Source: Epiperipatus broadwayi (lineage: Eukaryota > Onychophora > Udeonychophora > Euonychophora > Peripatidae). Taken from it: a stretch of DNA of 64,000 nt. The DNA is taken from assembly GCA_028023455.1 (NCBI GenBank), contig JAQFVV010012396.1, positions 3,602,156 to 3,666,155 on the forward strand. The letters are read 5' to 3'. Below, one piece after another: positions 1-11,650 of this stretch. The number at the start of each line of letters is the position of its first letter. Position 1 is the stretch's first letter. A program made the position numbers and the translations under genes. Below the pieces are notes generated by a model. It was given only the letters and a program-made list of their open reading frames with translations. It did no database searches and was not told where the DNA came from.

Positions 1-2067
1 AGTGAAAGGTATAAATGTCAAAACAAAAATTTAAATGGTAATCTTTTTTTTTAAATAAATAATTGTAGGCTATTATTTTTTTTAATCAAGGCATCAAATT
101 AGTTGAGCTATTTATTATATTCTTGTAGGGTTTGAGCCATGATTATCTTTACATTATCTTATGAATATGTATGTGAGTCATCAATGACAAAAAAAATCCA
201 TTTGCAGTTGTTTTCAGTTTTATTTAGTGCTCTATTGTAAAATTAAATGAATTGAAATATAAAACTAAATATAATACACTTACATAACTATTAACAACCT
301 TTAACTACTTTCTGGTATCAAAATATTAACCTGATATGTAAAAGTCTTTAAAGTTTTGAATTACCTAACACTCAACTACCACCTATAGATTATTTAAACT
401 TACAACATATGTCTCTCTGCTTACAACTAATATGTATTGTAAATTTGAGTTATAAATATTTTCTTGGTGTAAATCATTCTAACAAGAAGTGAAAGAGAAC
501 TACAGTTACCAGAAGAAAAAAATTGATAAAATATATGATTATTGAAAAAGTGTTAGTGAGTTCAAAACTTTGGTGTTGTTTTAAATTTAAACTATTAGTC
601 TGAAATTGTAAAGAAATTAAAGGTGCCTGCTAAATGCATATAGATTAGTTGCAATTTTAAATTTGGGGTTATTACTTATGAAAGCCATAATTAAAAAAAA
701 AAAAACTCATATAAGGCAATGAAAATAATAGTGATGATTGCCATTCAAGCTTGCAATACATATAAAAGCTGATGGTGAAAGCATATGGTAATAAAAAAGT
801 CATGTGATGTTTTGTTGCTACAATTATTAAAGTAACCTAAATTTAATGTTGTAATGTTTCTAATTGAAAAAAAATATTATATATATTTCTCACTATTTCC
901 GCACTCATGTTTCAAATATCAGATTATTTTTAAAACACTTATCAAAGCTGTTTTATTGCAATTAGTATTTAATTTATTTAGAGGATAATTTTGATTAATA
1001 AGTTTCACTATAATTAATGGTTAATACAATATTTCTTTTGATAAAATTTTCTGCAACATTATGCAATCATATTAATAATGCATTTTACAATAATTCATTA
1101 ATATATTTTAGATGACACATTAAATAAAAATTTCTTCATGATAAAATTTAAAAATAATTAACGAAATTGCAAATTTTATAATTACTCATTTAACATTAAA
1201 TAGATATTTTAATTAATCTCTATCATATACAATGCAGATACATTTTTAAAAATATTTAATTTATATACTTGTAAAAATTAATTTTAAATATTTTAATTAC
1301 TGAGATGGGCATTATTTACATGATAAACATTTCTAAATATTTTAGTATATTCATAGAAAATAATATTTATGACTTTGATTTTAAATATAAAAGATAATTT
1401 AATCTAATTATATAAATTTTGTTTTCTTTTGTTTATATTGAAAACTATCTTACTGATTTATTGTTCCAAAAAAAATAATTTAGTTAAACCTTTAAAACAT
1501 GGTATCAGAAAGGTCTGAGAATAATGCTATGATAAAAAAATAGAGAATTAATATTGCATTTTTAGTTAGAGATAAATAGGAAATAGAAATAAAATTACTG
1601 TAGTACGAAGTGCAATTCAAAATTGTTTATGACTGCTGTCATTACTTCTGAAAGAATAAAAAAGAACTTTAGAAAGCTTTAAACAAAATAAACTCTGTAA
1701 TCTTTAAACTAATAAAAATATTGTTATTAGTAATTATTTATATTAAGCTATTAATAACTGAAATACAGGCTTATTATATACCTCAATATATGTAATATAT
1801 TGGGTATAGTAGATATGTCTGTCCATCCCTTATATATATATTAAATGAATTATATCCTGTACAAGAGGGGTCAGATTGACTTTAGGTCAACATGGGTGGG
1901 ACAAAAATCTTAGCCTCAGGGTGGCCTTTGAGCGTTCCATCATCAGATTTTCAATTGGATGGACAGTTGAAGAGTTTAGAGTGTGGAGTGGATTAAAGCC
2001 TGTCCATTAAAGTATGAAGATTGGTTATCTTAATATATATCTGATCTTTTATTGCATATATGTGTAG
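1..2067. other. AT-rich non-genic region
   Basis: No supportable reading frame, RNA gene or recognisable element was found here. The sequence is mostly A/T homopolymer-rich DNA. The stretch from about 1850 to 2000 is slightly richer in G and C and looks like transposon-derived sequence, but I cannot assign it to a family. Confidence 0.6.
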
Positions 2068-2197
2068 AGATGGTAATCTGGACCAACTGATGATTGCTGG
2101 TTTAGCATGAAATACGGATATTGGTGATTAACTTTTTGACATATGAGATAGAGTGGTGAACTATGAGCGGTGTGAAAGTCTGTGCTCATATACCTTA
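2068..2197 (+). repeat. Truncated MITE relic related to the element at 33724-33924
   Basis: The core (TCTGGACCAA, TGCTGGTTTAG, ATATTGGTGATT, CTTTTTGACAT) and the following right arm (GTGTGAAAGTCTG) match the core and right arm of the mariner-type foldback at 33724-33924. The left inverted arm is not recognisable, so this is a truncated or rearranged copy. The right end falls near a TATACC/TTATAT junction. The family assignment rests on the other copy. Confidence 0.5.
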
Positions 2198-3039
2198 TAT
2201 ATTAAGATATTAGTAATTATTGATATTAAGCTGGCAAAAAATCATGGCAAATCAGATATTTTCTTCAATATTATTATATATAATGGATAAGTAGATTCAA
2301 AGTCATGATTAGCTGTGCATAGGTATATAATTAATATTAAGCCATATATTTTAAGACATCAATTTAATTATGTATTTCATAAAAGTGTGATGCTCAATAG
2401 TAAATTGTATTTAATCTCTGAATCAGTATTGGTGTAATTGTAAAAACGTATTTATGTATTGAATGTAGTAATATTGTTTGTTATGATTATTACAAACATT
2501 TTACAAAATCACCTATTAAAGATTTTTATTAATTATTATTAAAGACTTTTTTGCTGATTTTTAGTAATATCCATGTTTCCTTTATTTAAAAAAAAAAAAA
2601 AATATTCTTTATATTTTTATATTTCTTTGTTCAATAATTTCTACATCGCAACTAGAAACAAATAAAAAAATACATTTTATTATATGAATATAATAAATGC
2701 AAATTTGTAGTGTTTTTATATTTTTGTCACAATTCTGCACAAATTAGTTAATAATGAATATATCTCCTAAGTTCATATAACCTATGTGCAATTTATTTTT
2801 GACTGCAATGATTAACGTCATACTGAAGTTATTTTCACAACCATAGAATAATGTTATGCATAAAATTTCTCATTACACACATTCTGTGCAAAAATTGTAT
2901 AATTGTTTAACTTTTAAACTTTTTGACATCATCATTATCATTATTATATTGGTTCAGAAGGATTAGATTTGGTGACACATAATAAAAAAAATGTTAAATC
3001 TAATACATTTAACAAAAATGCTATTATAGGAAATTTTAT
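2198..3039. other. AT-rich non-genic region
   Basis: Nothing supportable was seen. The unreadable 5-prime part of LINE-A may lie in the last few hundred bases, but no frame can be followed there. Confidence 0.5.
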
Positions 3040-3765
3040 TGATATATAATTAAAAGCTATTCCTGTTAAACAAAAATATAAATGATTCTTTTTCACAAGG
3101 TTAAATCCGGAAGTTAAATCAAAAATGTGATTTCTTATATAACAGAAAAGCTAGATACAACTATGGGATGTCATAAGTTTATACTTGCAAATAAATTTTA
3201 TTCTTCATTTTACATTTCACTGAAAAAAAAATGACATGAATAAAATAATTAATTCAAGTTTTTGGGCTCCAGGCATTTATATTTATCCATTTTACGGAAA
3301 AATGAACAAGTAAAGAATCAGGTTGTTGGAGATAATATTAGTAAAGCATAATGGATTATTACATTATAAAAATTATAAAAAAAACAATAAAAATTCTTCA
3401 CATAAAAATGGTAATAAAAAGATAGTTAATAAAAGTAACATTTTCCATTGTATGCAAAATGTTAGAAAGTTAAGAACTAAATGTCAGTTATTGAAACATA
3501 TTATTTTTGCACAACAGCATGATCTAATAGCCTTGACAGAAACATGGTTGAATGATCAATTTGTTGCTGATCAAATTGTAAAGAATAGATATTGATTGTA
3601 TAGACATGATCATGGAAACTCTAAGTTTTTAAAAGGTGGAGGTGTTTGACTGTCGAAAACAATGTTATAACAAAGCAAGTAAATATAGAACAGAATTTTG
3701 GTGATTTTACTTGGTTTGAAATGATGTTAGGATGCCATTTTTTGGTTAGTAAATATATATCAAAA
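3040..3765 (+). mobile_element. LINE-A, 5-prime half: CR1/Jockey-like LINE relic (end of ORF1, start of ORF2 endonuclease)
   Basis: The end of ORF1 can be followed in broken frames from about 3050 to 3315. The C-terminal RRM-like tail pattern (CFYIS, a tryptophan-proline-glycine block, IHFFYG) of LINE-B ORF1 is matched here by FYISL, WAPGIYIY and FYGK. ORF2 starts almost at once, at 3323. It carries the start of an apurinic-type endonuclease: NVRKLRTK at about residue 47, then DLIALTETWLND, which contains the conserved metal-binding glutamate. The frame is stopped at 3593-3595 but the homology continues in degraded form to about 3760. It then stops abruptly at the 3-prime tail of an RTE element on the other strand. 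The missing continuation is found at 17966. The element is inactive. Confidence 0.75.
3323..3595 (+). pseudogene. LINE-A ORF2 fragment: N-terminus of endonuclease/reverse transcriptase
   Basis: This 90-codon open stretch encodes the first part of a non-LTR retrotransposon ORF2. The N-terminal third is lysine/asparagine-rich. The endonuclease begins at the NVRKLRTK motif, followed by a DLIALTETWL block typical of CR1/Jockey endonucleases, which nick target DNA to prime reverse transcription. A stop ends the frame, but endonuclease-like coding continues past it in other frames (GGGV, then TWFEM). The closest relative in the window is the start of LINE-B ORF2 at 23297, which has the same motif order. 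It is a pseudogene: the rest of the domain has been moved 14.2 kb away by insertions. Confidence 0.75.
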
Positions 3766-4069
3766 TCATCAACCATTATCAATCCATTGTAGAATTAAGG
3801 TTTCTCCAAGTTCAATCCACCTTCTCTGATCTTTATTTTCTTTTTTCCACATCACCCCTGCACACTTTCTTATTTCATCCATCCATCTCACATGTTGTCT
3901 CTTTCTGTGTCTTTTACAATCTCTTGGAATCCAGTTTAAGATTTCAATTGTCCATTTATTATAATCTTTTCTAACAATATGTTGATCCCAACTCCACTGA
4001 GTTTTTTAATTTTTTCAATGAGGTCTCAACACCTATTTGTTCTATTACCCATACATTGCATTTTCAATC

Positions 4070-5421
4070 TCTTCCTGTTACTCCAACATGCATCTCTCCA
4101 TACTTTCATGAGTGGTCTGAAGTCTTTGTATTGTTCTTCTATTAAGTGTTCCAGTCCCAGATTCATAAGTAAGAACTGGTAAAACACATTTATTAAAAAC
4201 CTTCCTTTTCAAACACATAGGCATATTTCCTTTTAATATCAAGTTATTTCTACAAAAAGCACTCCAATTAAGTTTAATTCCATGATTAATTTTATCCATT
4301 ATGTTTCCATCTGTATTAATAATTTGACCAAGATGTTTGAAACTGTTAACTTGTTCTAACTCATCATAATCTTTATTTTCATATTTTGAAAAAATCCATT
4401 AATAATTACTTTAGTCTTTTTAACATTTATCTTTATTTTTACTTTCTTACTTTCATCTGATAACTCCTACAACATTTCCTGAAATGAAAAAAAAAACAAC
4501 TACATCACCTGCAAAATCTAAAGGACTTAAATAATGTCCATTTACTTTCACTCTTTTAGCATCCCATTTTAATCCATAAAATACCTCTTGCAGCACTGCT
4601 GTAAAAAGTTTTGGAGATATGGAGTCATCCTGTCTTACACCCTGCTCAATGTTGACTTTCCCTGTATCATTATGTAATCTAATTGTTGCTGTTAGATTTT
4701 TATAAATATCCTTTAAAATATGACATTACCTTGGATCTATACCTTGATGAGCTAATGCTTTAATCACTGAAGAAATATTTATAGAATCAAATGTCTTTTC
4801 ATAATCTACAAATCCAAAGCATAATGGCAACTCATATTCATTTGTCCTTTCTATAACTTCTCTCAATACCTGGATATGATCTACTGTATTAAAACCACTT
4901 TTAAATCCAGTTTGTCCTTTTGATTTGTGGAAATCCAATGTTCTCTGTAGATAAGTTGTAATTAATTATCTTGGTAAAAATTTTGTATAAAACTGATAAA
5001 AGGCTAATAGATCTATATTTTCAATATCTTTTTATCACCTTTTTTAAATATTAATATTAACACTACATTCTTACAATCATCTGGTACATCTTTATCATTA
5101 AGCATTTGGTATATAACTTTGCTTAATTGCATGTCTCACTTCTTCATTTAAAATTGTGAGCAATTCAGAAGATGTAATAAATATAGGAGGTACTTGTTCT
5201 TTATTACTATATAATTCTTGATTAAAGTCTTCTACCCATTTCATGATGTCCCCTCGCTCTTTAGTAATAATTTCATCTTTTTTTTTTATTGCAGATATAA
5301 ATTTTTTACCAATACCAAAATGTTCTTTTACATTCTTGAGACTTTTATTCTCTTTTACAGTTTTTCTTGCTAGTTCACAGATATACTTTCTTATATCATT
5401 TTCAACTCTTTTCTGCATCAT
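4070..5421 (-). pseudogene. RTE copy 1 reverse transcriptase and C-terminal region (broken)
   Basis: The open frame 5421-5098 is the basic linker between endonuclease and RT. The open frame 4938-4726 holds RT blocks QTGFKSGFNTVDHI and FVDYEKTFDS (the first catalytic aspartate is kept). Downstream, in a broken frame, come GVRQ-DSISPKLFTAVLQEVF and LSPLDFAGD. The last is the catalytic FADD box with one aspartate changed to glycine. The 4299-4078 frame carries the RTE C-terminal signature NRRTIQRLQTT and MERCMLE. Several frameshifts and the damaged catalytic box mean it cannot encode active enzyme. Confidence 0.85.
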
Positions 5422-6485
5422 TTTACAAAATTCGAAATTTCAATCCTTTTTAATGCATCATTTTTGTATATCTTTATATTCCTTCTTTTCTTCATAAATT
5501 CTCTAGTCCGAGTAGAAATTTTATTGGTCAATTGCTGCTTTTTTCTACCAGCTATCTTTGTTGCAGTTTTTAAAAGTGTATCAGTTATTTTAATATCAAT
5601 TTCATTCAAATCTGAATCATGTTCAAAATCTACTAATACTTGAAACCGATTTGTAAGTTCTAATTTAAATTTATTAGAATGTTTCTGAAGATTAGGAATA
5701 TCAATTGTAAATATAGTTTTTCTTAATAATTTTTGTCTCTCTAGTTTTGCATTAACATGTATCTTACATCTTACTAATCGATGATCACTTCCTGTGTTAA
5801 ATTTATTAAGAACATTACAATCTTGAAATATGTATTTTCTGTTAATCAAAATATAATCCAATTCTGCTGGATCTTCATTTGGATGCTTCCAAGTCCATTT
5901 CCTTTTAACATTTTTCTCAAAACAAAATTCATTATATAAAGTTTTTCTTTTTCTGCAAACTCCACAAGTCTATGTCCTCTCTCATTTCTATTACTATAAC
6001 CAAAATTATCTACAGCACTTTCATCTCTCATTTGTTTACCAATTCTAGCATTAAAGTCTCCCATAACTAGTTAAAACTTTTGCTTACTCTGATCAAAAGC
6101 TTTTTGCACATCCATATAAAAACTTGTACTATGTCATCACTATGAGAACTTGTTGGAGCATAAACCTGAATTATCTGCATTTGGTATCTGCTATTAAATT
6201 GTATAACTAATCTTGCCTCTCTGTCCAATACACCATCAATCTTCACAATGTTGTTCTTCCACTTTTTATTTATAATGAATCCTACTCCATTTCTATTTTC
6301 AATATTTGTGCCTTCATAATAGAGTACATATCCACTTTTTAAATCAATTGTCTCTTCACCTTTTCTTCTAACTTCACAAAGTCCAATAATGTCCTATTTA
6401 ATATAAGACAGTTCTTCTTCTAATTCTTGCAATCTTCCTCCTCTTGAAAGTGATCTGCAGTTGTAAGTACCTAAATAAAAATCAT
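5418..6485 (-). pseudogene. RTE copy 1 endonuclease domain (broken)
   Basis: Read on the minus strand, this is an exonuclease-endonuclease-phosphatase fold domain that would nick target DNA. In order it shows GTYNCRSLS at the start, a CEVRRKG glutamate block, YYEGTN, NGVGFIINKKW, IQVYAPTS, the catalytic MGDFNARIG (open frame 6064-5846), and SDHRLVRC with the catalytic aspartate-histidine pair in the open frame 5861-5418. The two open frames overlap by about 15 bases in different frames, so at least one frameshift separates them, and further stops lie upstream. The 5861-5418 frame continues past the endonuclease into a basic linker. Family-level assignment is secure; activity is not possible as read. 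Confidence 0.85.
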
Positions 6486-6915
6486 CATCAAATGGCAGCC
6501 TGGTCCACATTCAGGGAATTCTTAACATCCTTTACCTTCAGCCACTAACCACTGCTATACTTGGTGATTACAGCTTCCTCAAAATAAAGGCCATGATTTA
6601 TTTTTGTCTGTCATAATTGTATATATATATTGGAAAAATATTTATCATTTACACAAACATTCAATCTGCCATATTTGGCAACTGAGAAAAAAAGACCATG
6701 GTGTTGATCCTAAACTCAGAGCTAAAAAGTCAGTAAATGCTCCACACTGGCTAATGTGTGTTGGTAAGCAGCCCATTCGTGTTCATATACTATATGAATA
6801 ATCACATAGTAATAACAGCTGCACCAACAACAATGTATGGAGTAGACATTAGGAATTTATCCTGCTTGGTTCCTTTAAGGCCTCCAAGAGGAATCAAAGA
6901 GTCTATTTTCAGTTA
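6486..6915 (-). other. Probable 5-prime UTR of RTE copy 1
   Basis: This segment lies directly upstream of the endonuclease start and has a more even base composition than its surroundings. No frame can be followed. The 65-codon plus-strand frame at 6604 has no recognisable content. The outer boundary is set only by the change to (AT)n sequence at about 6915. Confidence 0.4.
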
Positions 6916-6940
6916 ATAGCATATATATATATATGTATAT

Positions 6941-9643
6941 TATATCAGTCGAAAAACCCACCAAAAGAACTGAAAGTCGGATCCAAACTCAGCTGGTTCA
7001 AACTGAATTCAAACCCAACTCTCCAGCTCAGATCAGTAGAAATCTAAATCGACAGCACAGTGCTATGTGCCAAGAAACCAGCTCAACAGTTGGTGAGGAT
7101 TAGAGACCCCTGAACTGACACTATTATCGGATAATTAATTAACTTAAGATACTTTTTTTTAAAAATCAAATCATAAGTATATGTTTGGGTTGCCAACACA
7201 GACAGCTAGTATAAACATTAAAATAATTATGAAGGAATTAAGTACTAAGAAACGAAGTGTGTTTAGAAAATATTTAATAATAATAATTTGTGTTGTTTGA
7301 ATATTAAATAATGATTATATTAATTACCTCTAGCCTTTAACAGAATTTATAATAATAATAAGAGTGGTGGTCCTTGTTATATGCCAACAAGTATTACGCA
7401 ATATTTGAAAGTCTATGTCTATGCCCCCCCCCACAAGAAATAAAAGGCAGATAAAGGTATTCATTAGTAAAGGAATTTATTACTCTAATTTTATACGAAA
7501 GAATGTGATATTTATTTTCACATTCACAAATCCATTCATGGAGAGCAAGATATGGATTTTAGGGCATAACTTTATTCTTTATTGGAAAACTTATTTAATT
7601 AAATATATCTGATAATTTGTTCGACTTTAATTGAAATCACTTCATCACGAATTACAAGCATCAGAGTGGGCTTTACTGGAACAGAGAGGTAACGGTGCTG
7701 GCAAATTATGAGCTAGAAAATGAAAGATAATCACTGGTCGGTAGTTTAATTCTCATGGTGGCTTGTCTTTCACAAGTATTACTGCCCTATTGAGATGTGG
7801 AACATGAGGGAAACCAGGCTGAGTCATAACTATGTGCCCTTGGTGTTCCAATTATAACATGAACAGGAGAGGACGTGCTTTCTTCCTCGATTATTTAAAT
7901 AACAGAGATATTACTACTGACAAGCATGCAAAATGAATGATAGCCTTATGCCAGCAACGTTGAAGATGATGACTGGACAGTCATCGTTTGAAAAATAAAA
8001 CCCATATAGAATGCTCTACGTAATGACTTGATCAAATTAATTAAAGTCAAATGAGCTTTTAACAAAAACTATTTTAAAGTATTTGTAAATCATATTAATT
8101 ATGCCCCAATCATCGTGCTCTTCCTGAATCTTAATAGCGAGTAACAGAAATTTGAATTAGAATATATTTGATTCCTTTATTGGCCCTTTTGCAATAAAAA
8201 CATTTTAAGATTATATTTGAATAATAAAAAAATACTAGTGAAATGAGAAAATAGTGGTGGCATAGATTAAAAATGCAGCTAATAATTTATTATTAGCCAA
8301 TTATAAAAATAACACACATTTAATAATTTCTTTTGACTCGATGATAGATAGAACTGTATAAATTTAGTTCTAATGGGCGAGAACTACTATTAGATTTAAT
8401 ATTATATTTTCTAAGTAAGGCAAATATAACAAAGGAGTTTATCGAATTGAAAGATTATTGGCATATAATTAAAATAACATTAATAAATTACATATATATA
8501 TATAATATAATAAATGAACCACCAAGTAAGAAAAAAGACAGTTAAAGACTAGAAGTTGAGAGAATTATGATATAATAGCATAAATAAAAGTAAGTTTACA
8601 CAGGGATTATTACACAGAGATTATGACATTTATAGAACGAAAAGAGCTCTTAAAGGGAGTGAAAAATAAAGTTCGGAAACTGGCCAGACGGTTTAGGGTT
8701 CATTATGGAAATATATTTACCCATTTCTTCCAGGGCTGGTTCCCTTAGGTTACATGTCTGAGATGGTAATACATAGGCACATTTGATTGATTATTTGAAC
8801 AGCATTTTATTTGATTTTGGCAGCCTGATTTGTCCAGAAAGAATTTAGCAGCTTCATTGAAGATTTCAGGGGACTTCAGGAACCACAGTCAGATTCCTGA
8901 CATTTTAGCCCGTCACCATGATCGAAGCACTATTTAAATTTATCATATTGAAACACACAGGATTCACTGCACTTCTCTACAACAAAGATGGCTTTCTCTT
9001 CCAAATTTTTCAAAGTTATATATCTGTCCTCTGATGCCTTCAGGCTAGCACTTCTTTCATTATCAATGTTTTTAGATTTACTGGTTGTTTTTAGATACAT
9101 TACTTCGATAAGGCTTTCAAACTCATTAACTTGAATTCATTTTCTAATTAGAAAATGAATTCTTAAAATCAGAAAATGATTTTAATTAGAAAATCCTTAT
9201 CTTTTTTTCTAATTAATAAAATTTTAACTGTTGTTTTTGGAAAGGGAAAATCTGAAAGCTTATCGAAAGAATGTAGCTTTTAATCAATAAAACTTTAACA
9301 AATTATTTAAAAATAAAATCAAACATTCCTGATGCAATGAAACTTTCAAACAATTATAAATATTTAAATATTTACAAATATATATGCACAATCCATACAG
9401 ATATAATACATATAAATTCACGAATAATTCTATCATGAATTTATTAATAAAATTAATCAATTTAAATCTGAAACTAGTTATTTGAATACACATTTATGAA
9501 ATAAGTTATTTTTTTGGAAATTAGCATGGATTGAATGTATAAAGCCCCATTGCATTGGAAATTTAAGATTAGTACTAGGGTTTGAAGTGGGCTTATGGCT
9601 AGAGGTCATGAAGCTAGGATCGAACTCAGATCCGACTGCTTCA
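6941..9643 (-). repeat. 3-prime LTR of the Gypsy element
   Basis: This is a near-copy of 15255-17961. Shared landmarks include GAACTGAAAGTC near 6967, a C-rich run near 7425, a GAGCTCTTAAAGGGAGTG block near 8644, and a perfect 30-bp palindrome at 9133-9162. The minus-strand start TGAAGCAGTCGG is at 9643. The outer end reads TATATCAGTC where the other copy has TGTACCAGTC. I see no conserved long reading frame; short frames at 7415 and 9284 are not kept as proteins between LTR copies. Confidence 0.9.
9133..9162 (-). repeat. Conserved LTR hairpin (3-prime LTR copy)
   Basis: A 12-bp perfect stem (GAATTCATTTTC paired with GAAAATGAATTC) has a 6-base loop. The same hairpin is at 17450-17479 in the 5-prime LTR, near-perfect at 48913-48941 in one solo LTR, and re-formed with different bases at 36844-36874 in the diverged solo LTR. 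The LTR is transcribed from the minus strand, so the hairpin would be part of its RNA. Confidence 0.75.
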
Positions 9644-9655
9644 TTTCTTTTCACT
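9644..9655 (-). promoter_or_regulatory. Polypurine tract next to the 3-prime LTR
   Basis: On the minus strand the 12 bases just before the LTR start are AAGTGAAAAGAA. This is purine-rich with one T and sits where plus-strand DNA synthesis is primed in LTR retrotransposons. The assignment is by position and composition. Confidence 0.55.
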
Positions 9656-9924
9656 TAAAAAAAAACAATGAAAAAAAAATCTCTTTACTTATGTGTGATA
9701 CATTTGCATAAGTGTACTTGACTAGTTGTTAGACTCTGGAAGAACAGCATGAGTGTGAATAATATCATCTGTACAAACTACAAAATTATACATGTCTCAC
9801 TGTAATCATTTTCTTTTAAATATTATCTAGCTTATAATAAGCTTATAATAAATCGGTCCGATAATCAAGTCTTTTCCCTATGGTCATGTCAGTCAGTCTT
9901 CTGTATATATATCTGTCATTTAAT

Positions 9925-11200
9925 GTTTGTCTTATTGTTTTCCTGGATCAAGTGGCACATATGGTTTTAACTGTCTAGCATTGTAAACCCCCTGGAGTCC
10001 CTTTCCCTTTAGCAAAAATGCATTGTCATGGCAATCCTTTATTATTTCATATGGCCCACTATATAATGGGAAGAATTTTTTGAATTCTTTCTTGGGGCAT
10101 TACTAGTTCTTGGTGATCTTAACCAAACTTGATCCCCAACTTTAAAATAGTAATGTTGCACCCTACTTCTTTTTATTTGACTCTGAGCCATCTGCACTAG
10201 CTGCTTTCTGGCCATATCTTGGTCAGTTATTGGATTAATACATATTTCATCTTTTGGTAATAGTGACGAAAAAATGGCCTGACATGGCTGCCCATAGTGA
10301 AGACATGTAGGTGTGAAACCCGTTGACTCATTCATTGTATTATTAATGCAGTCCATTACATATGGAACTTTATCCACCCACCTCCGATGATCTGTAGGTA
10401 TGCACACATGAAAGAGTTGACTAATTTCTCTCATAACTCTTTCACATGGGTTGGATTGTGGGTTTCTAATTGATGTCAGACGATGATTTACCTTTTGTTT
10501 TTTTTATCCAATTCTTCCACTCTTTTTAGGTGAATGCTGAGCCATGATCTGATAATATGGTCTCAAGCTTACCTACCTCAGAAAATTGCTTATCCTGAAG
10601 GACCCAGATGGCATTTCATGAATTGGTGGTTCAAACTGGGTAAATTTGAACATACTTCGAAAAAATATCATACGTGACAAGCAAGTATTGAAAGGTCCTA
10701 AATTTGGGAAGAGGCCCATAATGATCTATAGCGAGGATTTCATTTGGTCTTGTGGCCATCACTGGTTTCATACCTCCTGCATATGATTTATTTGAAAATT
10801 TAGTGGCAGCACAGACATCACATTGTCTAATAGTGGCGAGAATCTGATTATACATTCCTGGCCAGTAGAACTGGTGATGCACTGCCTCTTCGGTATTTCT
10901 TGGTCCATAGTGCCCAATGATTTGATGAATATGTCTAAGTAAGGGTGGTCTCAGTCTATCTGGGACCATAGTTTTCCATGGTGCACTATTGTTCCCTGTT
11001 TTGATCTGTAAAATACCCTCCTTGACCCGAAAGTGAGTGTATCTGCTTTGTAGGTTCTGGTCCTTACTCTGGGTCTTGGATAACTCCAGAATAATGTGGT
11101 GATATTGTAGGCCCTGCCAGTATGCAAGATTCATTAGCTCAGCCTCGGCAGTACTCAATATTGTGGTGGCCATAATTTTTAAGGATTGATCATTTATTTT
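9925..11200 (-). pseudogene. Gypsy integrase (broken)
   Basis: Integrase inserts the cDNA into the chromosome. The 225-codon frame 11308-10631 begins with the end of RNase H (GPENVVADILS) and continues into a classic HHCC zinc module (H118-x4-H123-x29-C153-x2-C156), then the first catalytic aspartate at residue 185 (AIDHYGP). After a break, the second catalytic aspartate (SDHGSAF) lies in broken sequence at about 10530, and the glutamate is in the NPCERVMREI block near 10440. The frame 10434-10042 follows, and a C-terminal GPY-like module (SGPYEI, then VYNARQLKPY) extends to about 9925. Stops and frameshifts between the pieces abolish function. Confidence 0.88.
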
Positions 11201-11650
11201 TGGGTTCTGTATGCTCATTTGTACTGGATGGTGACTTAAAATGTCAGCCACAACATTCTCTGGTCCTGGGCAATATTGGATCTTATACTGAAATTGTTGG
11301 AGGACCAAGCTCCATCTAATGAGTCAGTCATTGGTGAGGAAATTCTTATTAAGAAATTCTAGACATCGGTGGTCAATTATGATGACAACTTCCGATCCTA
11401 GAAGGAATTGCCGGAATTTCTGGCATGCCCATACTATGGCAAGTGTTTCTTGCTCAGTGGTGGTGTAATGTATTTCTGCACCCTTTAAAGCATGACTGCA
11501 AAAATTATCACTCGATGTTCACCAGAATCACCCTTTTGAAACAAGACAGTTCTTAGCCCTTGCTTACTGCTGTCAGTTTGTACATAAAAGGTCTGGCTAA
11601 AGTCAGGGTGGTGCAGCATAACCACCCGTATGAAGTTTTCTTTTATGTTC
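11200..11650 (-). pseudogene. Gypsy RNase H (broken)
   Basis: On the minus strand this reads FYVQTDSSKQGL (first catalytic aspartate), then after a one-base frame shift TTTEQETLAIVWACQKFRQF (the conserved glutamate), IIDHRCLEFL (the third acidic residue) and finally GPENVVADILS in the following open frame. A stop lies near LTND before IRWSLVLQQF. The order and spacing match Ty3/Gypsy RNase H, which removes the RNA template during reverse transcription. Confidence 0.82.

Larger units (their letters stand above)
3765..6915 (-). mobile_element. RTE-clade LINE, near full length but degraded (RTE copy 1)
   Basis: On the minus strand the element runs from a probable 5-prime UTR (about 6915-6490), through an endonuclease (about 6485-5760), a linker (5760-5100) and a reverse transcriptase (about 5100-4400), to a C-terminal segment (4300-4070) and a 3-prime end with an ATC/ATG-type tail at about 3765. 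Diagnostic RTE motifs are GTYNCRSLS, CEVRRKG, MGDFNARIG, SDHRLV, FVDYEKTFDS, GVRQ-DSISPKLF and MERCMLE. Many stops and frameshifts make it non-autonomous. Its insertion interrupts LINE-A. The same family recurs at 28742, 33990 and 59064. Confidence 0.85.

Noticed and set aside
7415-7612. 65-codon frame in the 3-prime LTR with a counterpart at 15683
   Set aside because: Similarity is simply that of the two LTR copies. The frame is antisense to the element, starts at different places and is not kept in the solo LTRs.
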